Assembly (NCBI GenBank): GCA_964564305.1
Contig: CAZMAM010000025.1
Span: 1 to 21,859, forward strand
Direction of reading: 5' to 3'
Source: RGIG1959 sp964564305
Lineage (GTDB): Bacteria > Bacillota > Clostridia > Oscillospirales > Acutalibacteraceae
Length of the DNA: 21,859 nucleotides
Position numbers and translations under genes: made by a program. The notes beneath the pieces were generated by a model. That model worked only from the letters and a program-made list of their open reading frames with translations. It was not told the DNA's origin and ran no database searches. Position 1 is the stretch's first letter, and the number at the start of each line of letters is the position of its first letter. Below, piece after piece: positions 14,185 to 21,447 of the stretch.

Positions 14185-14811
14185 ATGGCAAGATATACCG
14201 GTGCGGTGTGCAGACAGTGCCGCCGCGAGGGACAGAAACTGTTTTTAAAAGGAGAACGCTGCTACACCGGCAAGTGCGCTTTGGAGCGCCGTAATTACGC
14301 ACCCGGCCAGCACGGGCAGGGGCGCAAAAAAGTTTCGGAATACGGCAGGCAGTTGCGCACCAAGCAATACGCCAAACGGTATTACGGCGTTCAGGAGAGC
14401 CAGTTCCGTCACTATTTTGATTTGGCGGTGAAGATGCAGGGCGTTACCGGCGAAAACCTTCTTCGTCTTTTGGAATCCCGTCTGGATAATGTAGTGTACC
14501 GCTTGGGATTTGCGAGTTCCCGTGCGCAGGGGCGCCAATTGGTCACTCAAGGGCATTTTACGGTGAACGGGCGCAAGGTCAATGTGCCTTCATTCCTGGT
14601 TAAGCCCGGTATGGTGGTTTCGCTTCGGGAACAGAGCCGTTCCTTGGGGCTGATTCAGTCCGTTATCGAATCCAACGGCGGCCGTCCCGTGCCGAAATGG
14701 ATGGATTTGAACCGGGATACGCAGGAAGCGAAGATTTTAGCGCTTCCCGCCCGGGATGAAATCGATCTGCCGATTGAAGAGACCCTCATTGTCGAGTTGT
14801 ATTCCAAATAA
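14185..14811 (+). CDS. rpsD: 30S ribosomal protein S4 (zinc form)
   Basis: S4 nucleates 16S rRNA assembly and in some bacteria autoregulates the alpha operon. The 208-residue product starts MARYTGAVCRQCRREGQKLF. Cys9, Cys12, Cys26 and Cys31 form the zinc-binding N-terminus of the C+ type. The S4 domain is seen at about residues 95–160 (RLDNVVYRLGFASSRAQGRQ, then LVTQGHFTVNGRKVNVPSFL). AGGAGG lies just upstream of ATG 14185. The gap to rpoA is 83 bp with a short CG hairpin but no terminator. Confidence 0.98.
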   Translation: MARYTGAVCRQCRREGQKLFLKGERCYTGKCALERRNYAPGQHGQGRKKVSEYGRQLRTKQYAKRYYGVQESQFRHYFDLAVKMQGVTGENLLRLLESRLDNVVYRLGFASSRAQGRQLVTQGHFTVNGRKVNVPSFLVKPGMVVSLREQSRSLGLIQSVIESNGGRPVPKWMDLNRDTQEAKILALPARDEIDLPIEETLIVELYSK

Positions 14812-14894
14812 CCGACCTTTGGCGGGTCATCCCGAAGGCAGCTTACGGCGACGCGCGTTTTTGCGCGGGCGCAGGGACAAAGGAGGGTTTTTGC

Positions 14895-15848
14895 ATGATT
14901 GAGATAGAAAAGCCCCGGATCGAAGCCAATGAACTTTCCGAAAACGGCGCGCACGGCACGTTTGTGGTGGAACCGCTGGAGCGCGGATACGGTACCACTT
15001 TGGGGAACAGTCTGCGCAGAGTTTTGCTTTCTTCCCTTCCGGGGGTTGCGGTTACCGCCATTAAGATTGACGGTATTCTGCACGAATTTTCCACTGTGGA
15101 GGGAGTCAAAGAGGATGTCACCGAGATTGTCCTCAATATAAAAGGGCTTATCGCGCGGATTAACGGCGACGCGCCCAAAACCGTTTATATCGATGCCGTG
15201 GGTCCGTGCGAAGTGACCGCCGGTTCCATCAAATGCGACAGCGAAGTGGAGATACTGGAACCGGATTTGCATATTGCCACGCTGGGCGACAACGCGCATC
15301 TCGTAATGGAGATTATCTTGGATAAAGGCCGCGGATATGTTCCGGCGGAGCGCAACAAACAATTGATGGATCCGGTCATCGGCGTGATTCCCACCGATTC
15401 CATTTATTCCCCGGTGACCAAAGTCAATTATACGGTGGAAAATACCCGTGTGGGGCAAATCACCGATTACGACAAGCTTACGCTGGATGTCTGGACAAAC
15501 GGCACCGTCACCGCAAAGGAAGCCGTATCTTTGGGCGCCAGAGTGCTTATCGAGCATTTGAATCTGTTTGTCGATCTTTCCGGAGAGCCCTACACGGGCG
15601 ATTCCATCATGGTGGAAAAGGACGATACGGGGAAAGAAAAAGTCTTGGAAACCACCATCGAGGAACTGGATCTTTCGGTGCGTTCCTTCAACTGCCTGAA
15701 GCGCGCCGGTATCAGCACCGTGGAAGATTTGATTAACAAAACGCAGGACGAAATGATGAAGGTGCGCAATTTGGGCCGCAAGTCGCTGGAAGAAGTTGTC
15801 AACAAACTTTCTTCTCTCGGCTTCAGTCTGAAACAGGACGACGAGTAA
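14895..15848 (+). CDS. rpoA: DNA-directed RNA polymerase subunit alpha
   Basis: RpoA dimerises to scaffold RNA polymerase assembly and contacts upstream promoter DNA and regulators. The 317-residue length is typical. The N-terminal domain (about 1–230) shows FVVEPLERGYGTTLGNSLRR and VLLSSLPGVAVTAIKIDGIL, then HEFSTVEGVKEDVTEI. The C-terminal domain (about 253–317) has IEELDLSVRSFNCLKRAGIS and VRNLGRKSLEEVVNKL, which bind UP elements. Between them is a Glu/Lys-rich linker. AAAGGAGGG lies before ATG 14895. The gene follows rpsD in the canonical alpha-operon order. Confidence 0.98.
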   Translation: MIEIEKPRIEANELSENGAHGTFVVEPLERGYGTTLGNSLRRVLLSSLPGVAVTAIKIDGILHEFSTVEGVKEDVTEIVLNIKGLIARINGDAPKTVYIDAVGPCEVTAGSIKCDSEVEILEPDLHIATLGDNAHLVMEIILDKGRGYVPAERNKQLMDPVIGVIPTDSIYSPVTKVNYTVENTRVGQITDYDKLTLDVWTNGTVTAKEAVSLGARVLIEHLNLFVDLSGEPYTGDSIMVEKDDTGKEKVLETTIEELDLSVRSFNCLKRAGISTVEDLINKTQDEMMKVRNLGRKSLEEVVNKLSSLGFSLKQDDE

Positions 15849-15862
15849 AGGAGTGAATCAAT

Positions 15863-16204
15863 ATGCCCGGAACCAGAAAGCTCGGCAGGCCGTCCGCTTC
15901 ACGAATGGCGATGCTGCGCGCTATGGTGACATTTTTATTTGAGAATGGCCGGATCGAGACCACGGTCACCCGTGCCAAAGAGGTTCGCTCGATGGCGGAA
16001 AAAATGATTACCGTTGCCAAAGAGCCTTCTCTCGCCAATAAACGTCTGGTGTTCTCCTTTGTGACCAAAGAATCCGCCGCCAAAAAGCTGTTCGATGAAA
16101 TTGCTCCCAAATACGCCGAACGCCGGGGCGGATATACGCGCATCGTGAAAACGGGCGCACGCCGGGGCGATGCCGCCGAAATGGCCATCATCGAGCTGGT
16201 ATAA
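15863..16204 (+). CDS. rplQ: 50S ribosomal protein L17
   Basis: L17 lies near the exit tunnel on the 50S subunit. The 113-residue product, starting MPGTRKLGRPSASRMAMLRA, continues with MVTFLFENGRIETTVTRAKE and VRSMAEKMITVAKE, then ends GGYTRIVKTGARRGDAAEMA with a short tail; all are family hallmarks. AAAGGAG lies upstream of ATG 15863. It is the last gene of the supercluster here. In many Bacillota it is followed by ecfA genes, truA, rplM and rpsI, but none of these appears; a terminator and an envelope gene follow. Confidence 0.98.
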   Translation: MPGTRKLGRPSASRMAMLRAMVTFLFENGRIETTVTRAKEVRSMAEKMITVAKEPSLANKRLVFSFVTKESAAKKLFDEIAPKYAERRGGYTRIVKTGARRGDAAEMAIIELV

Positions 16205-16217
16205 AGATTTGGTATAA

Positions 16218-16249
16218 AAAAGCCGAAAAGGAGTTTTTGCCCGGCTTTT
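16218..16249 (+). terminator. Probable intrinsic terminator of the ribosomal cluster
   Basis: AAAAGCCG at 16218–16225 pairs with CGGCTTTT at 16242–16249 around a 16-base loop, 14 bp after the rplQ stop. The 3' arm supplies the T-run. The A-run on the 5' side may also allow termination from the other strand. Confidence 0.68.
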
Positions 16250-16379
16250 GGCCGGTAGGATTCCGCCCGGATTTTCCCGAATATGTCGTATAAACCCGCT
16301 TTTTTCCGTTTATGGCGGCTTTTCAAGCGTGGAATTGCCGTGAATTTGGCAAATCGCGGGAAATGAAACGAAAAAAAGG

Positions 16380-16408
16380 TTGACAACCCCGAAATCCGGT
16401 GGTAAAAT
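16380..16408 (+). promoter_or_regulatory. Sigma-A promoter for the secreted 204-aa protein
   Basis: A perfect TTGACA at 16380–16385 and TAAAAT at 16403–16408 are separated by 17 bp. Transcription should start near 16415, about 50 bp before the gene at 16464. This makes the envelope module independent of the ribosomal operon. Confidence 0.85.
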
Positions 16409-16463
16409 ACAAGATGCCCTACAGAGGTAAAGTTTTTTCAAAATACGCTAAGGAGGAATTTAA

Positions 16464-17078
16464 ATGAAAAAACTGATGTCAGTTGTGATGGCTGTGGTGT
16501 TTCTTTGCGCGATAGCTCTTCCTGTATTCGCGGCCGAAACGCCCAGCCCGGATGGTCAAACTCTTGAAGCCGAGAACGGTGTTACTGCTCATTTTGACAA
16601 GTCCCTTGGAGACGGTGTACACCTGGTTGTTGAATTGGCGAGTGCTCCGGATTTCAGCCCCGCAGCCGGTACGGTTGCCTGTGTGATCGAGATCCACGTA
16701 GAAAAGGACAGCAATGGAGAGGTTGTTCCGGTTGAGGGTAGAAATGTGACTATCTCCGTGCCGAAGAGTTTACTGGACAAACAATATCAGTTCTATCAGG
16801 TGGTTTTTGTTCCGCAACCTGAAGAAACTCATGATGTGGTTGTTGAGGGCGATTTGTTGAAGTTCACCGTGTCTCACTTCAGCCAGTATGCCATTGTCGG
16901 TTCCGATACTCCGTTTGAAGCAGCCCAGACTCCGGGTACACAGGCTCCTGGTGAAAATGGTGAGAACACTTCTCCTGTGACCGAAAGCTTTGTTTACATG
17001 ATGGCTATCGCTGCCGCGGCGGTTGTGTGCGTTGCGCTGGCGGTTGTGACCGCAAGAAAGGCTTCCAAATCCAAATAA
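16464..17078 (+). CDS. Secreted protein with C-terminal sorting-like signal, function unknown
   Basis: I do not recognise a specific family. The 204-residue product has a signal peptide (KK start, hydrophobic stretch, likely cleavage after Ala24 in VFAA) and an extracellular region of about 145 residues rich in beta-type sequence, ending VVVEGDLLKFTVSHFSQYAI, a pattern also seen in surface proteins of Clostridia. A Thr/Pro/Gly/Glu linker follows. Residues 170–174 (SPVTE), a hydrophobic stretch (about 176–195) and the tail ARKASKSK resemble a cell-wall sorting signal with Glu in place of the usual Gly. A sortase gene lies 300 bp downstream. AAGGAGG at 16450–16456 supports ATG 16464. Sortase anchoring is inference; simple membrane anchoring is the alternative. 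Confidence 0.85.
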   Translation: MKKLMSVVMAVVFLCAIALPVFAAETPSPDGQTLEAENGVTAHFDKSLGDGVHLVVELASAPDFSPAAGTVACVIEIHVEKDSNGEVVPVEGRNVTISVPKSLLDKQYQFYQVVFVPQPEETHDVVVEGDLLKFTVSHFSQYAIVGSDTPFEAAQTPGTQAPGENGENTSPVTESFVYMMAIAAAAVVCVALAVVTARKASKSK

Positions 17079-17100
17079 GCCGTCACAGCAATTAAATTAA

Positions 17101-17156
17101 CGAACACAAAGCAAAGCCTCTGCTTTTCCGCATGAAAAGCGGAGGCTCTTTGTTCG
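17101..17156 (+). terminator. Terminator after the secreted-protein gene
   Basis: A 14-bp stem with one G-T pair (17116–17129 with 17135–17148) encloses a CGCAT loop. Outer bases CGAACA at 17101–17106 and TGTTCG at 17151–17156 can extend it after an asymmetric internal loop. The following tract CTTTG is only modestly T-rich, so efficiency is uncertain. Confidence 0.65.
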
Positions 17157-17385
17157 GATAGAAACCGCTTATATTTCATCACTATATTCCGCGCGGCGTG
17201 AACGGGCACAATTTGCGTGTTTTGTTCACCGGCTTGTTTGAGGGTGTGTCCCGTTGTAAGTAGGAGAGTCGGCAAGTTCGCAGGGTAAGCCGGTTGTGCG
17301 CTTTCCGGGAAGGCCGGGTAGTGGTTCAACGGTCACAGATTACGGATGCAGATACAGCAATAGATACAGAGGAAGGAACAGTGTC
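17157..17385 (+). other. Leader region upstream of the sortase gene
   Basis: Between the upstream terminator and the sortase lies a 229-bp stretch with no supported gene. ACCGGCTT at 17228–17235 can pair with AAGCCGGT at 17287–17294. GTGAAC at 17198–17203 can pair with GTTCAC at 17224–17229, which overlaps the first pairing, so two alternative folds are possible. I found no confident promoter; TTGTTT 17 bp from TAAGTA is weak. The ribosome binding site AGAGGAAGGA for the sortase is at its end. Confidence 0.35.
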
Positions 17386-18189
17386 ATGTCTAAGCAACGC
17401 AAAAGCAGACGCGGCGTTTGGATTTTCGTCACGGTGGTATTGGTGATTGCGGCTGGGGTCGGGATTGGCATTTTTGCCTGGTATTGGCAAAGCGGAACGC
17501 AGGCGCCGCCGGTAGAGCGGGAACCGGTTGCAACTACCGCAGTCCCCGTCACTGAGCCGACTTCTGCCGAACCCACCGAAACCACCCGTCCGCTGGTAGA
17601 TAATCCGGTTGATTTTGCCACTCTTCAGGCAACCAATCCCGATGTTTGTGCGTGGCTGCATGTGCCGAACACCAATATCGATTACCCCGTGGCACAGGCG
17701 ACCGATCAGGACGATTCCTTTTATCTGAATCACAATATCTATAAGAATTACGAGTTTGCCGGCATGATATACAGTGAAAAGCAGAACGCGCGCGATTTTA
17801 CCGATCGAATGACGGTTCTTTACGGGCACAATATGTTAAACGGAACAATGTTCCGAACTTTGCATTATTTTGAGGACGAGGAGTTTTTTAACGAAAACTC
17901 CACCTTCACCGTCTATACGCCCGGGCATATTCTCACGTATACGATTTTTGCCGCGTACGAATACGATAACCGCCATTTGCTCAATTCCTTTAATTTTTCC
18001 GACGATTCGGTTTGGGCGGCGTATCTTCAGGAAGCGCGTTCTCCCCGCACGATGTCCTGTCATCAGCGGGAGGGCATTACGCTTGGGCTGAACGATAAGA
18101 TTGTCACCTTGAGTACCTGCGTCGGGTATTCACACGATTACCGCTATCTTGTTCAAGGAGTATTGACCGATGATCAACCAACCAAATGA
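17386..18189 (+). CDS. Class B sortase
   Basis: Sortases are membrane-bound transpeptidases that join proteins to cell-wall peptidoglycan or to one another. From ATG 17386 the product has 267 residues. It has a basic start, one membrane helix (about 11–33), a Thr/Pro/Glu linker (about 40–70) and a class B catalytic domain starting NPDVCAWLHVPNTNIDYPVA. Catalytic residues seen are His148 (LYGHNM), Cys245 (TLSTCV) and Arg253 (DYRYLVQG). The AGAGGAAGGA ribosome binding site supports this start; frame upstream lacks one. It follows a gene with a sorting-like C-terminus and overlaps the LCP gene by 20 bp. The substrate motif cannot be told from sequence alone. Confidence 0.93.
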   Translation: MSKQRKSRRGVWIFVTVVLVIAAGVGIGIFAWYWQSGTQAPPVEREPVATTAVPVTEPTSAEPTETTRPLVDNPVDFATLQATNPDVCAWLHVPNTNIDYPVAQATDQDDSFYLNHNIYKNYEFAGMIYSEKQNARDFTDRMTVLYGHNMLNGTMFRTLHYFEDEEFFNENSTFTVYTPGHILTYTIFAAYEYDNRHLLNSFNFSDDSVWAAYLQEARSPRTMSCHQREGITLGLNDKIVTLSTCVGYSHDYRYLVQGVLTDDQPTK

Positions 18190-19621
18190 ACATGAATCCG
18201 AACAGGAACTGATCGACGAAGTGGAGGAACTGTTGCGCTCCTCTTCTTCTGCCGCGCCTCAAACCGATTCAATCGATATTCCGGCGCGTACGGCGCAAAG
18301 CTCCGCCGAAACAGGTCAGGGGCATCATCATATGCGCGCGGAGGATTTGGTGCTGCAGCCGCAGAGTACCCCGCATCATCATCATTCGGGGGAACCGTCC
18401 TCTTCCTCCGGGGCGCACAGCGCTTCCGGATCGGCGTCGTCGGGTCAGGAGCATCACCATCATCATATGCGCGCGGAGGATTTGGTGCTACAGCCGCAGA
18501 GTACCCCGCATCATCATCATTCGTCGGCATCGTCTTCTTCCTCTTCCTCTGCCCATCATCACCGTCATCGTCACCACCACCATCATATGAGCAAAACCAA
18601 GCGGGCGGTGCTCGCCGTGGCGCTTTCTCTCCTTGGCGTTTTGGTTGTCGCGGTGGGTACGTTTGCGGTGATGCAGGAGATAGGCAGGCGGCAGATGCTG
18701 CCCAGTGTGGAGGCGGAAAGCCCGTTGGTTCCTCCGGCCAATCCGGATGTCAGCGCCTCGGATAACGGCCAGAAGGTGGAATATCAGGGTAATACTTATG
18801 TTTTTAATGAAAATCGCACCAATATTCTCTTTATGGGGACGGATCAGACCGAACTCGGAACGGAAGACGGGTTGAACGGAGGCGGCGGGCAGGCGGACGG
18901 AATTTTCCTTCTGTCGCTGGATACCGTCACGGGTGAAATGGATGTGATTGCCATTTCGCGGGACAGTATGGCACAGGTTGACCGTTATGCCGTCGGCGGC
19001 CAGTATATCGACACAACCACCACGCAGCTGTGCCTTGCGTATGCTTACGGCGACGGCAGGGAATCCAGCTGTGAAAATATGTGCAAGGCGGTTTCCCGGC
19101 TGTTATACGGTTTGCCGATTCAGACGTATTACGCGATGGATTTGGAGAATATCGGTATTTTAAACGATGCGATCGGCGGCGTTACCGTGACTTTGCCGGA
19201 GGATTTTGAAACCGAAGACGGCATATTCCATCAGGCGGGGGAATCGGTCACGCTGTACGGGCAGGATGCGGTGCATTTTGTGCGGTACCGCAACACCGAT
19301 TTTCTCGATTCCAACAACTACCGCATGGCAAGGCAAAAAGAGTATGTTTCCGCCTTTTTTGCCAAGGCGCTGCAGGAATCTCGCGAAGATATTCAGGTTC
19401 CGCTTTCGCTGTTTCGCTTAGCGGGAGCACATTCGGTGACTTCCTTAAACGCGACGCGTGTCGCGTATCTCGCCACGGTGGTGCTCAGCAAAAATTCCGC
19501 TTTGCAATTCCATACGCTGCCCGGCGAAGTGGTCAGAGGGGAAGACAGGTACGCGGAATATCATTTGGACGATGAACAGGTATTTGAGCTTATCTTGGAC
19601 ATTTTTTACACCAAACAGTAA
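18170..19621 (+). CDS. LytR-CpsA-Psr (LCP) family protein with His-rich N-terminal extension
   Basis: LCP enzymes transfer lipid-linked glycopolymers such as teichoic acids or capsule onto peptidoglycan. The 483-residue product starts at ATG 18170, nine bases after AAGGAG and 20 bp inside the sortase gene. Residues 1–140 are a hydrophilic acidic, Ser- and His-rich region likely in the cytosol, with a duplicated block MRAEDLVLQPQSTP (54–67 and 100–113) flanked by His runs, and a third His/Arg cluster at 129–139. A membrane helix spans about 145–168. The LCP domain (about 215–400) shows NILFMGTDQ, AISRDSM, LNDAIGGVTVTLPEDF, HFVRYRNTDF and YRMARQKEYV, including the arginines that bind the polyprenyl phosphate. 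MSKTKRAVL at 140 resembles a typical LCP start, so the extension may be an addition. Confidence 0.93.
   Translation: MINQPNEHESEQELIDEVEELLRSSSSAAPQTDSIDIPARTAQSSAETGQGHHHMRAEDLVLQPQSTPHHHHSGEPSSSSGAHSASGSASSGQEHHHHHMRAEDLVLQPQSTPHHHHSSASSSSSSSAHHHRHRHHHHHMSKTKRAVLAVALSLLGVLVVAVGTFAVMQEIGRRQMLPSVEAESPLVPPANPDVSASDNGQKVEYQGNTYVFNENRTNILFMGTDQTELGTEDGLNGGGGQADGIFLLSLDTVTGEMDVIAISRDSMAQVDRYAVGGQYIDTTTTQLCLAYAYGDGRESSCENMCKAVSRLLYGLPIQTYYAMDLENIGILNDAIGGVTVTLPEDFETEDGIFHQAGESVTLYGQDAVHFVRYRNTDFLDSNNYRMARQKEYVSAFFAKALQESREDIQVPLSLFRLAGAHSVTSLNATRVAYLATVVLSKNSALQFHTLPGEVVRGEDRYAEYHLDDEQVFELILDIFYTKQ
18323..18388 (+). repeat. Direct repeat copy 1 within the LCP gene
   Basis: This 66-bp unit encodes the HHH-MRAEDLVLQPQSTP-HHHH-S block. 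Copy 2 at 18458–18523 differs at one base by eye (G versus A at a synonymous Leu codon position). The two copies are 135 bp apart, an exact number of codons, so the frame is kept. Such high identity suggests a recent duplication. Confidence 0.9.
18458..18523 (+). repeat. Direct repeat copy 2 within the LCP gene
   Basis: Second copy of the 66-bp unit at 18323–18388, with one synonymous difference. It is preceded by extra His codons, giving five histidines instead of three. Confidence 0.9.
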
Positions 19622-19888
19622 GCTCAGGGCCCGAACGCCTTTTTAAAGCCTTAAAGCCCCACCTGGAAATCAAAGCCGGAAGTCAAAGTGTCTTTAGAAT
19701 ATTACGAAAAATTTTCGCGCCGCCTGTGGCGCTTGGCCTAAAAAAACCGCTCTCCCAACAGTGGGGATGAGCGGTTTTTTATTGCCTGTTTTGGTTTGTT
19801 TTTATCTGTTGTATGCACGAAATACGCACGAAGCAAACAGGGCTATGCGCGCGCGAGATTTTGCGTGCGCGCGGGGGGCAGAAAAGAA
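19622..19888. other. Convergent intergenic region between LCP gene and yebC-type gene
   Basis: This region has no gene. It contains a bidirectional terminator at 19741–19780. CGCGCGC at 19848–19854 can pair with GCGCGCG at 19867–19873, just beyond the yebC-type stop, and CCTGTTT at 19785–19791 can pair with AAACAGG at 19835–19841. GCGCC/GGCGC form a further small hairpin near 19719–19733. No T-run follows the CG-rich hairpin in either direction. Confidence 0.6.
19741..19780. terminator. Strong bidirectional intrinsic terminator
   Basis: AAAAAACCGCTC at 19741–19752 pairs with GAGCGGTTTTTT at 19769–19780, and the loop region adds a CCC/GGG pairing. T-runs are present on both strands, so it can end the LCP transcript from the left and the yebC-type transcript from the right. 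Confidence 0.9.
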
Positions 19889-20632
19889 TTATTCCTCGTC
19901 CCCGTCCGGGTTATCCCAGTTGTGCCAGACATTTTGCACGTCGTCGTTGTCGTCCAGCATCTCCAGCAATTTATCCATCTTTTGCCGCGATTCCGGATCG
20001 GGAATTTGGGCATACACATCCGGAACCATTTCCAGTTCGGCGGAAACAAACGAATATCCCTTTTGCGCCAAATCATCCCGAACGGCGGAAAAATCTTCCG
20101 GTTCCGTGGTGATTTCCAGTACATCGCCGTCGGAGGTAAAGTCGGACGCTCCGGCCTCCAGCGCGTCTTCCATCACCCGATCTTCGTTTAGACCCTCCGC
20201 TTCCAGCACCAGAATGCCTTTTTGCTTAAATAAAAAGGAAACGCATCCGCTCTGCCCCAGATTTCCGCCGTATTTATCGAAATAATGCCGCATTTCGGCC
20301 GCCGTGCGGTTGCGGTTGTCGGTAAGGGTATCCACAATGACGGCAATGCCGCACGGGCCGTAGCCTTCATAGCAAAGCGCCTCGTAATTTTCGGAGTTGG
20401 CGTCGCCTGCGGCCCTTTTGATAATCCGATCGATATTGTCGTTGGGAACGTTAGCGGCTTTGGCCTTGGCAATGCAGTCTCTTAAGCGGGAATTGGCGGC
20501 GGGATCGGCGCTTCCGCCTTCTTTGACGGCGACCGCGAGTTCCCGCCCGATTTTGGTGAAGATTTTGGCGCGCGCGCCGTCGGTTTTTTCTTTTTTACGC
20601 TTGATGTTATTCCACTTGGAATGTCCGGACAT
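19889..20632 (-). CDS. yebC: YebC/TACO1-family protein (translation/transcription regulator)
   Basis: The family has been described both as transcription regulators (PmpR) and, for some members and mitochondrial TACO1, as factors that relieve ribosome stalling at proline-rich stretches; which role applies here is not visible. The 247-residue product begins MSGHSKWNNIKRKKEKTDGA, a near-diagnostic start, followed by RAKIFTKIGRELAVAVKEGG, VPNDNIDRIIKRAAG and YEGYGPCGIAVIVDTLTDNR. AAGGGG lies upstream of the ATG at 20632. It lies 120 bp downstream of the lipoprotein gene on the same strand with no clear terminator between them, so they may share a transcript. Confidence 0.96.
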   Translation of the reverse strand: MSGHSKWNNIKRKKEKTDGARAKIFTKIGRELAVAVKEGGSADPAANSRLRDCIAKAKAANVPNDNIDRIIKRAAGDANSENYEALCYEGYGPCGIAVIVDTLTDNRNRTAAEMRHYFDKYGGNLGQSGCVSFLFKQKGILVLEAEGLNEDRVMEDALEAGASDFTSDGDVLEITTEPEDFSAVRDDLAQKGYSFVSAELEMVPDVYAQIPDPESRQKMDKLLEMLDDNDDVQNVWHNWDNPDGDEE

Positions 20633-20752
20633 AATGCATAACCCCTTATGTTAAAATCAATGCAAAATCAACGCTATGTGGCTCCCGGTGTCCTTTTGGG
20701 CAAAAGCGGGCGAAGACCGGCCGGATTATTTTTATGTGCGCCTCAATTGGCC

Positions 20753-21223
20753 TTAGCCGGGAGCCGCGCCCGCGGCGGTGGGAGCGGCCGTGGAGGAGCC
20801 TTGCGCTGTGCCCGTTGTCTGGGACGTCGCGGGCGGTGCGGTGGTGGGCGGCGCGGTGGTGATGAGCGTAGAGAGCATTTCGGAGGCGTTTGGGGAGCCC
20901 TCGATATCGGCATAATGGGCGGAAATATAACCGAATCCGTCCCCAAAGGTAATGCGGTACCAGTCGCCTTCTCTGGCGACAACGGTGAAGGCTTCTCCCC
21001 GAGCCATTCCGCCGATAGCGGCGTATTGCAGGCCGGGCCCCTCCCGAACGATCATTTCGCTGGCATCCAGCGACCCGATCAGCGTAGTGGAGGGGGGTGC
21101 CTGAGTGGTTTCGGTCGGCGCCGCAAGAGTGGTGGTCTCGTTTTCCACCGGCGCGGGTTCTCCGCCGCATCCGGCAAGCAATATCAGCGCCGCAGCTGTG
21201 AGTATTGCCCACGGCAAGCGCAT
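20753..21223 (-). CDS. Probable lipoprotein with a bacterial SH3 domain
   Basis: The product from the ATG at 21223 has 156 residues. It has a signal peptide with lipobox LLAGC (lipidated Cys19), a Thr/Pro-rich linker, and one SH3b domain at about residues 52–108 (MIVREGPGLQYAAIGGMARG, then WYRITFGDGFGYISAHYADI). The C-terminus is Thr/Ala/Pro-rich and low-complexity. SH3b domains usually bind cell-wall peptides or other wall parts; the specific role is unknown. AAAGGGGAG is placed correctly before 21223, whereas the longer frame from 21256 lacks a ribosome binding site and adds residues before a good signal peptide. A promoter with a long leader lies upstream. Confidence 0.86.
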   Translation of the reverse strand: MRLPWAILTAAALILLAGCGGEPAPVENETTTLAAPTETTQAPPSTTLIGSLDASEMIVREGPGLQYAAIGGMARGEAFTVVAREGDWYRITFGDGFGYISAHYADIEGSPNASEMLSTLITTAPPTTAPPATSQTTGTAQGSSTAAPTAAGAAPG

Positions 21224-21440
21224 ACGGTGTCTCCCCTTTCTACATTCGGGTTTCAAGTATTTCAGGCAATACCGCGCAAAGATTGTCGTTTAGAAAAGCG
21301 GCAGGTGGATTTTGCGTCAGATGAAACAAAAGCCGCAGGGAAACCTTTGTGTATTCGCGAGGTTATTTAGCGAAATTGCGGAAAAGACGCCCGGCCGCTC
21401 GGGTAGGCATTGCGCGGCAGCCGGTCTTTGTGCGGTGTTT
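21224..21440 (-). other. Long 5' leader of the SH3b lipoprotein gene
   Basis: About 218 nt lie between the predicted transcription start and the gene, with no supported ORF. An interrupted stem pairs the segments at 21383–21388 and 21424–21429, with inner pairing of 21394–21398 and 21414–21418. On the - strand it ends in TTTT, a weak terminator-like tail. Near the transcript start GGAAAC can alternatively pair with GTTTCC read from 21344–21339. This could be a regulatory leader, but no known riboswitch was recognised. Confidence 0.35.
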
Positions 21441-21447
21441 CCTTAAG

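Noticed and set aside
14655..15557. 300-codon open frame on the - strand
   Set aside because: It is antisense to rpsD and rpoA and carries no ribosome binding site or recognisable domain.
17296..17385. Upstream extension of the sortase frame from a GTG
   Set aside because: No ribosome binding site precedes it, while AGAGGAAGGA precedes ATG 17386, giving a normal sortase N-terminus with a membrane helix.
17157..17385. Cyclic-di-GMP riboswitch before the sortase
   Set aside because: I looked for the conserved core of GEMM-type riboswitches and did not find it on either strand; the structure is left as unknown.
18323..18523. Two near-identical repeats considered as a CRISPR array
   Set aside because: There are only two copies, they lie in frame within a gene, and they encode a protein motif with His runs.
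21224..21256. Longer start for the SH3b lipoprotein
   Set aside because: The extra 11 residues precede a good signal peptide, and the AAAGGGGAG site fits the ATG at 21223.
20648..21370. 240-codon open frame on the + strand
   Set aside because: It is antisense to the SH3b lipoprotein and its leader and consists of Gly/Arg-rich shadow sequence.
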